DNA of 64,000 bases, taken from assembly GCA_963974215.1 (NCBI GenBank), contig CAXBBL010000007.1, positions 1 to 64,000 of the forward strand, given 5' to 3'. Position 1 is the first letter of the stretch. Each line of letters opens with the position of its first letter. This document shows positions 51,040 through 59,954 of the stretch, piece by piece. The stretch is from Croceimicrobium sp963974215 (GTDB lineage: Bacteria > Bacteroidota > Bacteroidia > Flavobacteriales > Schleiferiaceae). The position numbers were made by a program, and so were the translations under genes. The notes below the pieces were generated by a model. That model searched no databases. It saw only the letters and a program-made list of their open reading frames with translations, and was not told the DNA's origin.

Positions 51040-52074
51040 TTAGGGTTTTAAATTGTTTTCCTCGCGCTTCTTTTTGGCTTCCGCCTCTTTTTTCAGGATT
51101 TCCTCTTCATCGTACTTCTTGGAACCGCCAAAAACAGAAATATTGACGTAGCGTTTGGGATTGTATTTTAAATCGAGTAGGATAAGGTTAAGCTGTTCGG
51201 TAGCTTTTACCAAATTTTGGTAAAGCTCAGGATCATTGATAAGCTGTGAAGCACTGCCATCACTGCTATCCACTTTAGCCATAATGGAATTTGTATTCTC
51301 TAAGGTATGGTTAAGATTGCCAATAACACGTTTAAATTCAATATCACTGAGCGAATCACTAATGCTTTCTAAATTGGTGAAAATGTTATTGAGCTTATCC
51401 TTATTTCCCTCCAATGCCGAGGAGATTTTGGCAAGATTACCAATAGACATCACCAAATCATCCTCGCTTTTCCCTAAGGCGCGATCGAGTGTGCCCACCG
51501 TTTGCTCTAAGGTTTCGAAACTTTTTTGAATGCTAATAAAGGTTTTAGTGAAGCTTTGTTTGGTTTGCTCGTTTAAAAAACCAGAAACCAAGGTAAGCAC
51601 AGTGTCTATAGATCCGAGTAATTTCTCAGCTTTTTCCTTAATGGGTTTCACCTGCTCATTAACTTCATCGGAAAGGCTTCTTTGGATTTTACTATCCAAG
51701 GTATCACCGAGTTCTACCATAACTGGTGAGTCACCCATTACTAACTCCACCGCTTTGCTACCGATAAGATCGGAGCTGTAGATACGGGCAATTGTGTTTT
51801 TGGGGATTTCAATATCGTTAGTTATGTTAAGGCTAACTAATAAGCGACCAGAGCCATCTGGCATGAAGCTGATTTTGTCAACTTGCCCCACTTTAAAGCC
51901 GTTTATATTAACGGGGCGCGCTTTAGTTAATTCATCAACTTGCTCATAAACCGCATATACTATACGTTTACTTTTTAGGAGGTCGCTTCCTTTTAGAAAA
52001 GCTATTCCCCAATAAAGGCCAGCTAAAGCCACAACAGCGACAGCACCTACTTTAAACTCTCGTGATATCTTCAC
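51040..52074 (-). CDS. MlaD/MCE-family lipid-transport protein
   Basis: The protein has 344 residues: one N-terminal transmembrane helix (KVGAVAVVALAGLYWGIAFL), a single MCE domain (about residues 35-115: VYAVYEQVDELTKARPVNINGFKVGQVDKI ... GRLLVSLNITNDIEIPKNTIARIYSSDLIGSKAVEL), and a long coiled-coil region to the C-terminus. MCE proteins form periplasmic rings that carry phospholipids between the inner and outer membranes. The mlaE and mlaF transporter genes are not adjacent and must be elsewhere. Confidence 0.9.
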   Translation of the reverse strand: MKISREFKVGAVAVVALAGLYWGIAFLKGSDLLKSKRIVYAVYEQVDELTKARPVNINGFKVGQVDKISFMPDGSGRLLVSLNITNDIEIPKNTIARIYSSDLIGSKAVELVMGDSPVMVELGDTLDSKIQRSLSDEVNEQVKPIKEKAEKLLGSIDTVLTLVSGFLNEQTKQSFTKTFISIQKSFETLEQTVGTLDRALGKSEDDLVMSIGNLAKISSALEGNKDKLNNIFTNLESISDSLSDIEFKRVIGNLNHTLENTNSIMAKVDSSDGSASQLINDPELYQNLVKATEQLNLILLDLKYNPKRYVNISVFGGSKKYDEEEILKKEAEAKKKREENNLKP

Positions 52075-52110
52075 TAGAAATGGTTTTTAAGACTCGCAAA
52101 GATTAAAAAT

Positions 52111-53343
52111 TTATGGCAGCTTTCGGCGCGCATCGCTGGCACTTATTTTTTCTCCGTTTTCTATGCCAATAACAAAGGCACCTTTGAAACCCAAAGATTG
52201 CATTCTTTTCGCCGATTTTTTGGCTTGACTAATGCTTTTGGTGGGGGCGGCATAATATTTAAAAAGACCATTCTCTTCAATTTCTCCGATGTTTTTTTGA
52301 CCCTTAAAGATGGGGTCAGACATTTCTTTGCGACTAGAACTAGTAAGGATTTGCACGCAATAGTAAACGCCCTTGCTAAAATCTTCAACTTTCTCCTTCT
52401 TGCTTTGAGCTTGGGGCTCTACTTTAAGAGGTGGCTCATTAGAGTCGGGTTTTTTATTGGTATTGATTTCGCTTTTCTCCTTCGGCTTAGGCATAGGAGG
52501 GAAGCTCGGGTTATTTTCTTTCTCCCCTAATTTTTGTTTATCGAGCGCATCTGCGAGTAATAAGTCTTGTTGGGCTTTAAAATCACGGATCGCCCTAAAC
52601 ATGGCCGAAGCCATATATGATTGGCCCTTTTCTGAGTTTAAAAAATCCTCTTCTTCGGGGTTTGTTAAAAAACCTAATTCCACTAAAACCGCTGGCATGG
52701 CTGTCCGGCTGGTTACGTATAAAGGTTGTTGCTTAACGCCGCGATCTTTGCGCATTACACGATCACTAAACTGACCTTGGATTAAACTGGCAATTTCAAC
52801 ACTCTCATTAAGATAGGTTTGTTGCATTAAATTTAATCCGATGGTACTCGCTGGATTATTGGGATCAAATCCTTTATAACGCGTTTCATAATCGTCTTCC
52901 AACATGATAACTGCGTTTTCTTGCAATGCAATACGGTTTTCATCATTGTGATCTTTTCCTAAAACAATAGAGGTGCAGCCGTGCACCGAACTCTTATGAA
53001 AAGAGTCGCAATGAATGGAAATAAAGAGATCTCCTTCTGCTGCATTAGCAATTTCGGCTCTTTTTTCTAAGGCAACAGTTGTATTATCGCGACGCGTATA
53101 AATGACCTTAACTTCGGGTAAATACTCCTCAATATACTCACCTAAGCGCAGGGTAACGGCCAAGGCAATATCTCCTTCTACCGTCTTGTAGCGGCGGGTT
53201 CCTAGGTTTCCAGGATCGCGACCGCCATGTCCAGCATCAAGAATTACTGTTTTTATTCCATCGAAGGAGCGCGTATTTTGTGCCTCTACCCAAGTACTAG
53301 AAAAAAGTAAGGACGTTATTAATACGAGTTGTTTTAGCTTCAA
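52111..53343 (-). CDS. N-acetylmuramoyl-L-alanine amidase with C-terminal SPOR domain
   Basis: This 410-residue periplasmic enzyme cuts the amide between MurNAc and L-Ala. The signal peptide is MKLKQLVLITSLLFSSTWVEAQ. The Amidase_3 zinc domain has VILDAGHGGRDPGN (His39), LFISIHCDSFHK and the catalytic Glu in AVLVELGFLTNPEE. A K/P/E-rich linker (about residues 270-325) leads to a SPOR-type segment (YYCVQILTSSSRK ... YYAAPTKSISQAKKSAKRMQSLGFKGAFVIGI) that binds denuded glycan at the septum. It is first gene of the minus-strand cluster and is divergent from the lptD-like gene across 73 bp. Confidence 0.93.
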   Translation of the reverse strand: MKLKQLVLITSLLFSSTWVEAQNTRSFDGIKTVILDAGHGGRDPGNLGTRRYKTVEGDIALAVTLRLGEYIEEYLPEVKVIYTRRDNTTVALEKRAEIANAAEGDLFISIHCDSFHKSSVHGCTSIVLGKDHNDENRIALQENAVIMLEDDYETRYKGFDPNNPASTIGLNLMQQTYLNESVEIASLIQGQFSDRVMRKDRGVKQQPLYVTSRTAMPAVLVELGFLTNPEEEDFLNSEKGQSYMASAMFRAIRDFKAQQDLLLADALDKQKLGEKENNPSFPPMPKPKEKSEINTNKKPDSNEPPLKVEPQAQSKKEKVEDFSKGVYYCVQILTSSSRKEMSDPIFKGQKNIGEIEENGLFKYYAAPTKSISQAKKSAKRMQSLGFKGAFVIGIENGEKISASDARRKLP

Positions 53344-53359
53344 TAGTTTGAATTTTGAT

Positions 53360-53367
53360 TAGTTTTG
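53360..53367 (+). promoter_or_regulatory. Candidate -7 promoter box (TAGTTTTG) for the lptD-like gene
   Basis: Matches TAnnTTTG on the plus strand inside the 73-bp divergent gap, 49 nt before the TTG start at 53417. No clear box was found for the amidase side. Confidence 0.4.
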
Positions 53368-53416
53368 GCCGCTATTTTGCATTGCCAATTTTATAACAAG
53401 CAAAGTTATCTTCATA

Positions 53417-56107
53417 TTGCGTCGATCGAGCTATCAGATTATCATTTTATTAACGGCCATTGTTGGCTTCGCAAACTTGGCCCATGGTCAGGTGCAGGAC
53501 AGTACAAAATTAGCCTTGGATAGTCTCTCAAGACCGCTGCTAGCCCCCGCTGATACAGCAAACCCTTTTGATACTTTAGACTTTTTTAACCCCGCAGATA
53601 CCAATCGTAAGGCTAAACCAGCCAAATCTAAGTCCTTTATCGATACCGATATTATCTATAATGCCGAAGATAGTATTCCTAAATCTATCGATGGCAGCAT
53701 CATAGAACTGTATAATAAAGCCGTAATTGAGTACGGGGAAATGAAAATTGAGGCCGGTTACATCCGCATCGAATTTGATAAAAGTGAAATTTACGCTACA
53801 GGTTTAGTAGACTCCACCGGGAAAATGGAGCAAAAACCACTTTTCACCGAAAAAGGTAAGACCTATCGCTCGGATGAAATGCGCTATAATTTCAAATCGG
53901 GAAAGGCGCGTATTAATAAAATGATTACCCAAGAAGGAGAAGGCTTTTTGCACGGTGAAAAAATTAAAAAAACGGGATCATCGGCTTTTTATGTGAAAGA
54001 TGCCTCCTATACGACTTGTAGTCACGAGCACCCACATTTCGCTATTCATACTCCTAAGGCCAAGGTTATACCCGGTGAAAAAGTTGTTACGCAATTTGCG
54101 TACTTAGAATTACTCGGTGTGCCCACACCATTAATGCTTCCTTTTGGCTTTTTTCCAACCACGGATAAACGAAAGTCGGGTATAATAATTCCCAGTTATG
54201 GTAGTTCCCAATTTAGAGGCTATTTCTTACAAAATGGTGGTTTTTATTGGGCGGCGAACGATTTTTTCGATCTTACCATTACTGGAGATATTTACACCAA
54301 AGGAGGCTTTGGTTTACAAACGGCGAGTAGTTACAAGAAGCGTTATAAATATTCCGGAAGCTTGAGTGCGCGCTATAATTTACTACAATTTGGGGAGCCT
54401 GAATTTGCCACCTATGTTGGAGGAGCATTTGATAACAGAAGCGATTTTAATATTAGTTGGAATCACCAACAAGATGCGAAAGCCAATCCTTTTTATCGCT
54501 TTAGTGCTAATGTAAACATTGCCACCACTCAGTTCTACCAGGTAACTAGTATCAATCCTGATCAGGTTTTACAAAACCGCTTAAACTCTTCCATTAGTTT
54601 CTCGCGTCGTTGGGCGGATAAACCCTTCAATTTAAATATTGCGTTAAATCACAGTCAGAATAATCAGAGCAAAGATTTAACCTTAACCCTGCCACAGGTG
54701 AACTTTTCGGTAAACCGCTTTTTCCCTTTTAAAAGCGAGGGCGGAATTAGTGGTAAAAAGAAATGGTATGAGGAAATTGGTATCACCTACACTGCTAATG
54801 CGAAAAACCAAATTCAGACCCGCATGGATAAGCCCGTTTTTACTGAAACGGTTTTTAGAGATAGTAGTAGAATGGGAATTCAGCATAATATACCGATTGC
54901 TGCTAATTATAAAGTATTCAAGTTTTTCGTGTTCAACCCCAGTATAAACTATGTTGAGCGTTGGTATCCTAATAAATTGCAGTACGGCTTCAATGAAGAA
55001 ACCAATCGCCAAGAAATTATCGATACCGTTTCGGGCTTTTTCACGAACCGTGATTTTAATGCCAGTGCCAACCTTTCAACCAAGGTCTATGGTTTATGGC
55101 GTTACAAAGGTTTTGTAAAGGCAATTCGACATGTAATGACACCACGGATTGGGTTGAGTTATCGCCCTGATTTTTCAGATCCATTTTGGGGTTACTTTGA
55201 AGAAGTGCAAAGCGATACCTTGGGTAACACCACCTTAGTAAATCCTTATTCTCGCGGTGTTTATGGTTCCGCATCTGCCGGAAGGCAAGGAAACCTCAAT
55301 TTTGGAGTACAAAACACTTTAGAAGCAAAAATTCGTTCGAAGACTGATTCTACTGGTCTGAAGAAAATTAAAGTCTTAGAGCGTTTAAGTCTGAACGGCT
55401 CTTATAATATGGCGGCGGAGGAATTTAAGATGAGTAATATTAGCTTGGCCGCTTCTTCCAGTATTTTTAACAACTTGGTAAACATTAACTACAATGCAAC
55501 TCTCGACCCGTATCACTTTGATGCCGTTGAGAATAAGAGAGTAAATGAATATAGTTTAAATAAGGGAGGGGGTCTTTTCCGCGTAACGAGTCAGCGTTTC
55601 ACCTTAGGTGCTCGTTTAGATGCCAATCGTTTTAAAAAGAAAAAGACCACCGAAGAAATGAATAAAGCGAGTGAAGAAGAAAAGTCTAGAAAAGAAGCCC
55701 AAGCTTCCGCACTGGGGATTACGGAAGGAGATGTTGACTATTATCGCTTACCGGGCTATGTAGATTTTAATGTGCCTTGGTCGCTTAATTTAAACTACAA
55801 CCTAAGCTTTAGCAAGCCAGGGATAGCCGAGGCAAATGTTAATCAAAGTGTCGATCTCTCGGCTGATTTTGATCTCAGTAAAGGTTGGAAAATCGGTTTT
55901 AGAACGGGCTACGACTTAAAGGCTAATGACTTCACTTTCACCACCTTCGATTTCCATCGCGATTTACACTGTTGGGATTTGAGCTGCACATGGGTGCCTT
56001 TCGGCTTTCAACAATCGTATATGCTAACCATTCGTGTTAAGTCTTCGATTCTACAAGATCTGAAATTACAGCGTAATAGGGGTGTGGGAGACTTTAATCG
56101 CTTCTAA
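53417..56107 (+). CDS. lptD: LPS-assembly outer-membrane protein, LptD-like
   Basis: This 896-residue outer-membrane barrel inserts lipopolysaccharide into the outer leaflet. The start is TTG at 53417; no in-frame ATG lies between it and the preceding stop, and the signal peptide (YQIIILLTAIVGFANLAHG) begins at once. The N-terminal OstA-like jelly-roll covers about residues 75-240 (IIELYNKAVIEYGEMKIEAGYIRIEFDKSEIYATG ... KTYRSDEMRYNFKSGKARI). The LptD barrel follows, including MLPFGFFPTTDKRKSGIIIPSYG. The C-terminus has a long barrel with DLHCWDLSCTWVPFG, where two Cys are close enough for a disulfide. Conserved in Bacteroidota beside the amidase gene. Confidence 0.88.
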   Translation: MRRSSYQIIILLTAIVGFANLAHGQVQDSTKLALDSLSRPLLAPADTANPFDTLDFFNPADTNRKAKPAKSKSFIDTDIIYNAEDSIPKSIDGSIIELYNKAVIEYGEMKIEAGYIRIEFDKSEIYATGLVDSTGKMEQKPLFTEKGKTYRSDEMRYNFKSGKARINKMITQEGEGFLHGEKIKKTGSSAFYVKDASYTTCSHEHPHFAIHTPKAKVIPGEKVVTQFAYLELLGVPTPLMLPFGFFPTTDKRKSGIIIPSYGSSQFRGYFLQNGGFYWAANDFFDLTITGDIYTKGGFGLQTASSYKKRYKYSGSLSARYNLLQFGEPEFATYVGGAFDNRSDFNISWNHQQDAKANPFYRFSANVNIATTQFYQVTSINPDQVLQNRLNSSISFSRRWADKPFNLNIALNHSQNNQSKDLTLTLPQVNFSVNRFFPFKSEGGISGKKKWYEEIGITYTANAKNQIQTRMDKPVFTETVFRDSSRMGIQHNIPIAANYKVFKFFVFNPSINYVERWYPNKLQYGFNEETNRQEIIDTVSGFFTNRDFNASANLSTKVYGLWRYKGFVKAIRHVMTPRIGLSYRPDFSDPFWGYFEEVQSDTLGNTTLVNPYSRGVYGSASAGRQGNLNFGVQNTLEAKIRSKTDSTGLKKIKVLERLSLNGSYNMAAEEFKMSNISLAASSSIFNNLVNINYNATLDPYHFDAVENKRVNEYSLNKGGGLFRVTSQRFTLGARLDANRFKKKKTTEEMNKASEEEKSRKEAQASALGITEGDVDYYRLPGYVDFNVPWSLNLNYNLSFSKPGIAEANVNQSVDLSADFDLSKGWKIGFRTGYDLKANDFTFTTFDFHRDLHCWDLSCTWVPFGFQQSYMLTIRVKSSILQDLKLQRNRGVGDFNRF

Positions 56108-56189
56108 TCTGCTCAACAATAAAATTGAGTTCGTTCGCATTGATGGAAAACAAGTATCGATCCCCATTCATCGCGGCTGGTTTGTTTTT

Positions 56190-56243
56190 AAGGGCTATTA
56201 ATTTAAAACGGTGCATAGAGCCAATTTAGAGTCTAGCTCAGGT
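56190..56243 (+). repeat. CTCAGGT-family element, degenerate copy 5
   Basis: AGCCAATTTAGAGTCTAGCT followed by CAGGT (end 56243) resembles the right end of copy 1, GCCTAATTTTAGGCCGAACT plus CAGGT. Only the right end is seen. Confidence 0.35.
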
Positions 56244-56250
56244 AATTAAT

Positions 56251-56258
56251 TATATTTG
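56251..56258 (+). promoter_or_regulatory. Candidate -7 promoter box (TATATTTG)
   Basis: Matches TAnnTTTG and ends 22 nt before the TTG start at 56281. It lies 8 bp after a CTCAGGT element end. Confidence 0.4.
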
Positions 56259-56280
56259 CTCAAACAATAAATCTAGCACC

Positions 56281-56526
56281 TTGAAAAAGTTCATCGGTTA
56301 CCTACTCATCATTATTTCAATTGTAATATTGTTGGACTTGGCTTTACAAGCTAGAGTTATTTACAAAGAGCTTCCCATCATGTGGGAGACCTATCAATCG
56401 GAGCCAGATGAGTTTCAAATGAAGGGAGAGATGGACAAGCTACTTTTGTGGGTTTTACATTTAGTTATTCCGGCTATTCTTATTGGTACCGGTCGTTATT
56501 TTATTCGTGCGGGTCGCAGTAACTAG
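56281..56526 (+). CDS. Small two-helix membrane protein
   Basis: The protein has 81 residues from TTG 56281. There is a transmembrane helix at residues 4-22 (FIGYLLIIISIVILLDLAL), a short charged loop (IMWETYQSEPDEFQMKGEMD) and a second helix (LLLWVLHLVIPAILIGTGRYF), ending RAGRSN. No family is recognised. It is 20 bp upstream of the glycosyltransferase gene on the same strand and is probably co-transcribed with it. The start rests on the helix and the promoter box; ATG codons in frame occur only later. Confidence 0.6.
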   Translation: MKKFIGYLLIIISIVILLDLALQARVIYKELPIMWETYQSEPDEFQMKGEMDKLLLWVLHLVIPAILIGTGRYFIRAGRSN

Positions 56527-56546
56527 GCAACAAAGCTTGATTATCG

Positions 56547-57998
56547 ATGAATCAAAACCTTTTTCAGTCTCCTTTTTCCCTACTTTTTTTAAGTATTGTT
56601 TTGGCATTTTTTGTTCCAGCCCTTTTTATGGATGGAATGTTTATGGACGCTACTCAGTATACGGCAGTTGGAAGGAATTTGGCTGACGGTTTAGGTAGCT
56701 TTTGGCGACCTTATTTTACCAATAAATACTATATAAATAGCATTGAGTTCAACTTTAATGAGCAAACTCCATTAGGTTTTGCACTTTTCGCAGCATGGTT
56801 TAAGGTTTTAGGCGATAGTTTATATGTAGAGCGCTTTTTTATCCTAGCTAGCTATATTATTAATATTTTTCTAATGCGCGCTTTGTGGCGTTTGGTAGTA
56901 CCTAGTAAATCTAACTTTTGGATTTTACCTGTCTTTTTATATGGCTTGTTTCCAATTATTTTTTGGACCTATCAGCATAATATGCTAGAAAACCCGATGG
57001 CGTCGTTTATTCTTTTAGCTGCTTATTTTGGTATTTTAGCCATCCAACAGAGAGAAAAATCGATTTTATTTGCTTCCATTTCTGGAGCTATGATTTTCTT
57101 GGCTTTTATGGTTAAGGGAGTTCCAGGATTATTCCCGCTTGCATTGTTTTTCTCTTTTTGGCTATGGAATAGCAAGCAGTTTAATTTTAAAAGAATGCTA
57201 CTTTTAAGTAGTATTACAACTCTCAGTTTGCTCGCTTTATTTAGTTTGCTTTTTCTTTTTGATGAATCGAAGGCTAGCATGAGCTTTTATTTGGAAGCAC
57301 GCTTATTAAATCGCATTAGTGAAGCCCCTACCGTGGGTAGTCGATTTTATATTATTTCCGATTTTCTACAACAAATAATTGTTCCCATAATATTGGTGGT
57401 TATAGCCCAAGTTTATAATGCTAAAAAGAGAGTGAAATTGGAGAACCTAAACTTAGTATACTTCTTTATAACTTTAGGCTTAGCAGGTGTTTTGCCAATC
57501 ATGCTAACAAAGGTACAACGGGGTTTTTACATTACTCCCGCCTATCCCTTTATTGCGATAGGCTTGGCTATCTTAATAGTACCCAGTCTTGAAAAACTGA
57601 TCGTTACGATTGGGCAAAAAGCAAGGAGAGTTTACCGTCTATTAGGTTTCGCGAGCTTTTTAAGTCTTATTATCATTACCATTGTTTTGGCAGGTAAGCC
57701 TAAAAGAGATAAGCAGTTATTAAAAGATGTTTACACCATCGGAACAACAATTGGATCGGGACATTTACTTGTTTGCAGTTTAGACTTTATGATGGAAGAT
57801 TGGTCGCCAAAGTCATACTTTATGCGGTATTTTCAAATTGAGTTCGACGCATTAAGAACACCTTTTCCAGCAGATCGAGAACGGCGTTATGCCCTATTTA
57901 AAAAAGGGGAAGTCGTAGGTTCTAATTTAAGACCACTAAATTTAGATCTTAAGCTCTATACTCTTTACGAGTATGTGGAAGTAGAACAGAAAAGATAA
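56547..57998 (+). CDS. GT-C glycosyltransferase (GT39/ArnT-like)
   Basis: This 483-residue integral membrane protein has about 11 helices. The first periplasmic loop has MDGMFMDATQYTAVGRNLADG with acidic residues in the position of the GT-C D/E motif, followed by NEQTPLGFALFAAWFKVLGDS. Such enzymes transfer a sugar from an undecaprenyl-phosphate carrier to a lipid or protein acceptor on the periplasmic side. The donor and acceptor cannot be told from sequence. The C-terminal soluble part is short (about 90 residues). Confidence 0.82.
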   Translation: MNQNLFQSPFSLLFLSIVLAFFVPALFMDGMFMDATQYTAVGRNLADGLGSFWRPYFTNKYYINSIEFNFNEQTPLGFALFAAWFKVLGDSLYVERFFILASYIINIFLMRALWRLVVPSKSNFWILPVFLYGLFPIIFWTYQHNMLENPMASFILLAAYFGILAIQQREKSILFASISGAMIFLAFMVKGVPGLFPLALFFSFWLWNSKQFNFKRMLLLSSITTLSLLALFSLLFLFDESKASMSFYLEARLLNRISEAPTVGSRFYIISDFLQQIIVPIILVVIAQVYNAKKRVKLENLNLVYFFITLGLAGVLPIMLTKVQRGFYITPAYPFIAIGLAILIVPSLEKLIVTIGQKARRVYRLLGFASFLSLIIITIVLAGKPKRDKQLLKDVYTIGTTIGSGHLLVCSLDFMMEDWSPKSYFMRYFQIEFDALRTPFPADRERRYALFKKGEVVGSNLRPLNLDLKLYTLYEYVEVEQKR

Positions 57999-58365
57999 AT
58001 GCGATATTGAGCGGGTTAGAAGGGCGACCTTAAGATTCAGCCATTTTCGTTTTCAGCTTTTTAAGGAGAATGCTACCTGAAATTAGGCCTTTTTCCCCTA
58101 CTAAACAGAAAGATTTGAGCCAAAGCCTCGAAGTAATAGTCGGGCTATTGTGAGAAAGAGAAGTGAAGAAAAACGCTTGTTAGAAGGGGGGATGGGTGGT
58201 ATTCCATTAAATATATAATCCACCCTCTAAACAGTTACTGTATCCCGCTACGGTTGAACAATCTGGACCTGTCACATTTTTTTTTGAAAACCAGAGACTA
58301 TAATTTTACGCCGTTCTCAGGTTTAAAAGGTGCTACTGGCTGATAATTTGGTAGACATTAATCAA
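57999..58365. other. Gene-free gap carrying a CTCAGGT element
   Basis: Between the glycosyltransferase stop and the tRNA terminator the only structure I recognise is the repeat element at 58074-58323. Confidence 0.5.
58074..58323. repeat. CTCAGGT-family element, copy 6 (both ends visible)
   Basis: The left end TACCTGAAATTAGGCC (58074-58089) and the right end GCCGTTCTCAGGT (58310-58322) are near-inverted copies of each other and of copy 1. Inside, AGCCAAAGCCTCGAAGTAAT with AGTCGGGCTATTG matches the reverse complement of the core of copy 1. It is about 250 bp, longer than copy 1. Confidence 0.55.
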
Positions 58366-58399
58366 TAAAAAAGGCTGCCTAATTGGCAACCTTTTTTAT
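58366..58399 (-). terminator. Rho-independent terminator after tRNA-Met
   Basis: On the minus strand AAAAAAGGTTGCC faces GGCAGCCTTTTTT around AATTA, ending in a T run. It lies directly downstream of the tRNA 3' end. The A-rich 5' arm makes it bidirectional in principle. Confidence 0.75.
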
Positions 58400-58402
58400 T
58401 TG

Positions 58403-58476
58403 TAGCGAGAGCGAGAATTGAACTCGCGACCTCCGGGTTATGAATCCGACGCTCTAACCATCTGAGCTACCTCGCC
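58403..58476 (-). tRNA. tRNA-Met (anticodon CAU)
   Basis: On the minus strand the cloverleaf reads: acceptor GGCGAGG, D arm GCUC-AGAUGGUUA-GAGC, anticodon arm with loop UUCAUAA (anticodon CAU), T arm GCGAG-UUCAAUU-CUCGC, acceptor UCUCGCU, discriminator A. The first acceptor pair is G-U, and the last pair of the anticodon stem is A-C. The 3' CCA is not encoded (genome reads CAA after the discriminator). The full GCUC/GAGC D arm and the G-U rather than C-A top pair fit an elongator tRNA or, less likely, a tRNA-Ile2 with lysidine at C34. A terminator follows at once. Confidence 0.93.
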
Positions 58477-58915
58477 GTTTACGGGCGGCAAATATAAACA
58501 CTAATCTATTTCCACAAAGAGAAATTTACTAGTTTTTCAAACTTAGTCGGAGTTCTCGCCAAGAACAGAGGCAATTAGATAAATTAAAAAGCTGTAGTAT
58601 AGGGTAGAAGCGGCTTAAGCGAAAAAATGGACAGTGTAAATTTTAGCTAGAACTGATTCGACTTTGTAACTCTGCAATGCTTGTGCCACCTTCCATAGGA
58701 CAATAATGATTAAATATTCTCTAAACTCAAGATTCGAGTCAAAATTAAAGCCTCGGATAACTAGGGGCTCGGCTGTTATAGAAGAACTTAGCATTTCTGC
58801 CTTCCTATCGCTCGATTCCGGTCATTTTTAAAAGGCGTACTGTTTAATTATAAGTCGAACTCAGGTTTAATTTTTTATATATTGCGACAATCAATAGCAA
58901 TGCAACATAAAGCAA
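58477..58915. other. 439-bp gap upstream of the START-like gene
   Basis: This contains the CTCAGGT-family right end at 58854-58867 and a preceding AT-rich stretch with no reading frame or RNA that I recognise. The tRNA promoter must lie just above 58476 on the minus strand. Confidence 0.5.
58750..58867 (+). repeat. CTCAGGT-family element, degenerate copy 7
   Basis: AAAGCCTCGGATAACTAGGG near 58748, and the right end TAATTATAAGTCGAACTCAGG followed by TTT (58846-58869), match the ends of copies 1 and 2. The middle is not clearly alignable. It ends 49 bp upstream of the START-like gene. Confidence 0.45.
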
Positions 58916-59305
58916 ATGTCCGATAGAGTAAAGATCGAGTTAGAATTTCCAGTTAAGGCTTCACCAGCCATGTTATTTCCTTATTTATCAACTCCTAGTG
59001 GTTTGTCAGAATGGTTTTCAGATGACGTTAATTCCCGAGGAGATAAATTTACCTTTATTTGGGATGGTGATGAGAGAGACGCCTATCGCATCGCAAAAAA
59101 GAAAGATCAATTTATTCGTTTCCGTTGGGACGAAGATGAAGAAGAAGGCAACAAGTACTTTTTCGAATTCCGCATTGAAGTAGATGAGCTTACCAATGAC
59201 ACTTCCATTATTATTGTTGATTACAGTGAGGAAGATGAAGTAGAAGAAGATAAACTACTGTGGGATAGTCAAATTCATCAATTACTCCATACCATAGGCT
59301 CGTAG
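58916..59305 (+). CDS. START-like/AHSA1-like domain protein
   Basis: The protein has 129 residues, cytosolic, a complete Bet-v1/START-type fold. KIELEFPVKASPAMLFPYLSTPSGLSEWF is the typical opening, followed by FTFIWDGDERDAYRIAKKK, FIRFRWDEDEEEGNKYFFEF and a very acidic stretch (SEEDEVEEDKLLWDSQIHQL). This short acidic subfamily is common in Bacteroidota and has no known ligand. It is 1 bp upstream of the PAP2 phosphatase gene and probably starts its operon. Confidence 0.85.
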   Translation: MSDRVKIELEFPVKASPAMLFPYLSTPSGLSEWFSDDVNSRGDKFTFIWDGDERDAYRIAKKKDQFIRFRWDEDEEEGNKYFFEFRIEVDELTNDTSIIIVDYSEEDEVEEDKLLWDSQIHQLLHTIGS

Positions 59306-59306
59306 A

Positions 59307-59954
59307 ATGAGCTTGACGGCCCATTTTCGTCAACACAGAACATACTTAGCCCTAATAGCATTTTTTGTAATTGGGGCTGCTTATTTTCTGGCAACTTACT
59401 CCAAAGAAGAAATCCATCTCTTTATAAATGGTATTCATGCTCCATGGGCAGATGCTTTTTTTCCGCTGTACACCTATCTAGGCGATGGTATAATTTTCCC
59501 GATATTATTTTTGCCAGCCCTTTTTATAAAACGATATTTTAGTTTCTCTCTTCTTTTGGCGGCCTTACTAACCCTAGTGCTGAGCGGGATATTGAAAGAG
59601 ATAAATAAAGAAGAACCAAGGCCCATTAAATATTTTGAATTAATAGGTCAGGATTTACGACAAATCCCTGGCGTAAAGCCCCATTATTACCGCTCATTTC
59701 CCAGTGGCCATACTACCGCGGCTTTTGCGGCTTGGGGATTAATAGCTTTAAGTTTAGCCAAATGGCCTTGGAAAATTATTTTCCTTTTAATAGCAGTAGG
59801 AGTAGCCTATTCTCGCATGTATTTATCCCTGCATTTTCTGCGCGATGTTACCGCTGGCGCCTTATTAGGTACTTTCATAGCCTTTTTTGCTAGCTATTGG
59901 GGGCAAAGATTAAATTCTGAATTTTGGTCGAAAAAATGGATTGATCTTAAATGA
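59307..59954 (+). CDS. PAP2-family membrane phosphatase
   Basis: This 215-residue protein has six membrane helices and the three phosphatase motifs: KEINKEEPRP (KxxxxxxRP), RSFPSGHTTA (PSGH), and SRMYLSLHFLRDVTAG (SRxxxxxHxxxD). It should dephosphorylate a lipid pyrophosphate or phosphatidate in the membrane; undecaprenyl pyrophosphate recycling is a reasonable guess given the neighbouring GT-C enzyme. Its stop overlaps the next start by 4 bp. Confidence 0.92.
   Translation: MSLTAHFRQHRTYLALIAFFVIGAAYFLATYSKEEIHLFINGIHAPWADAFFPLYTYLGDGIIFPILFLPALFIKRYFSFSLLLAALLTLVLSGILKEINKEEPRPIKYFELIGQDLRQIPGVKPHYYRSFPSGHTTAAFAAWGLIALSLAKWPWKIIFLLIAVGVAYSRMYLSLHFLRDVTAGALLGTFIAFFASYWGQRLNSEFWSKKWIDLK

Noticed and set aside
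54683..55012. 109-residue minus-strand frame in the lptD-like gene
   Set aside because: Shadow of a well-supported barrel gene; no independent start signal or motif.
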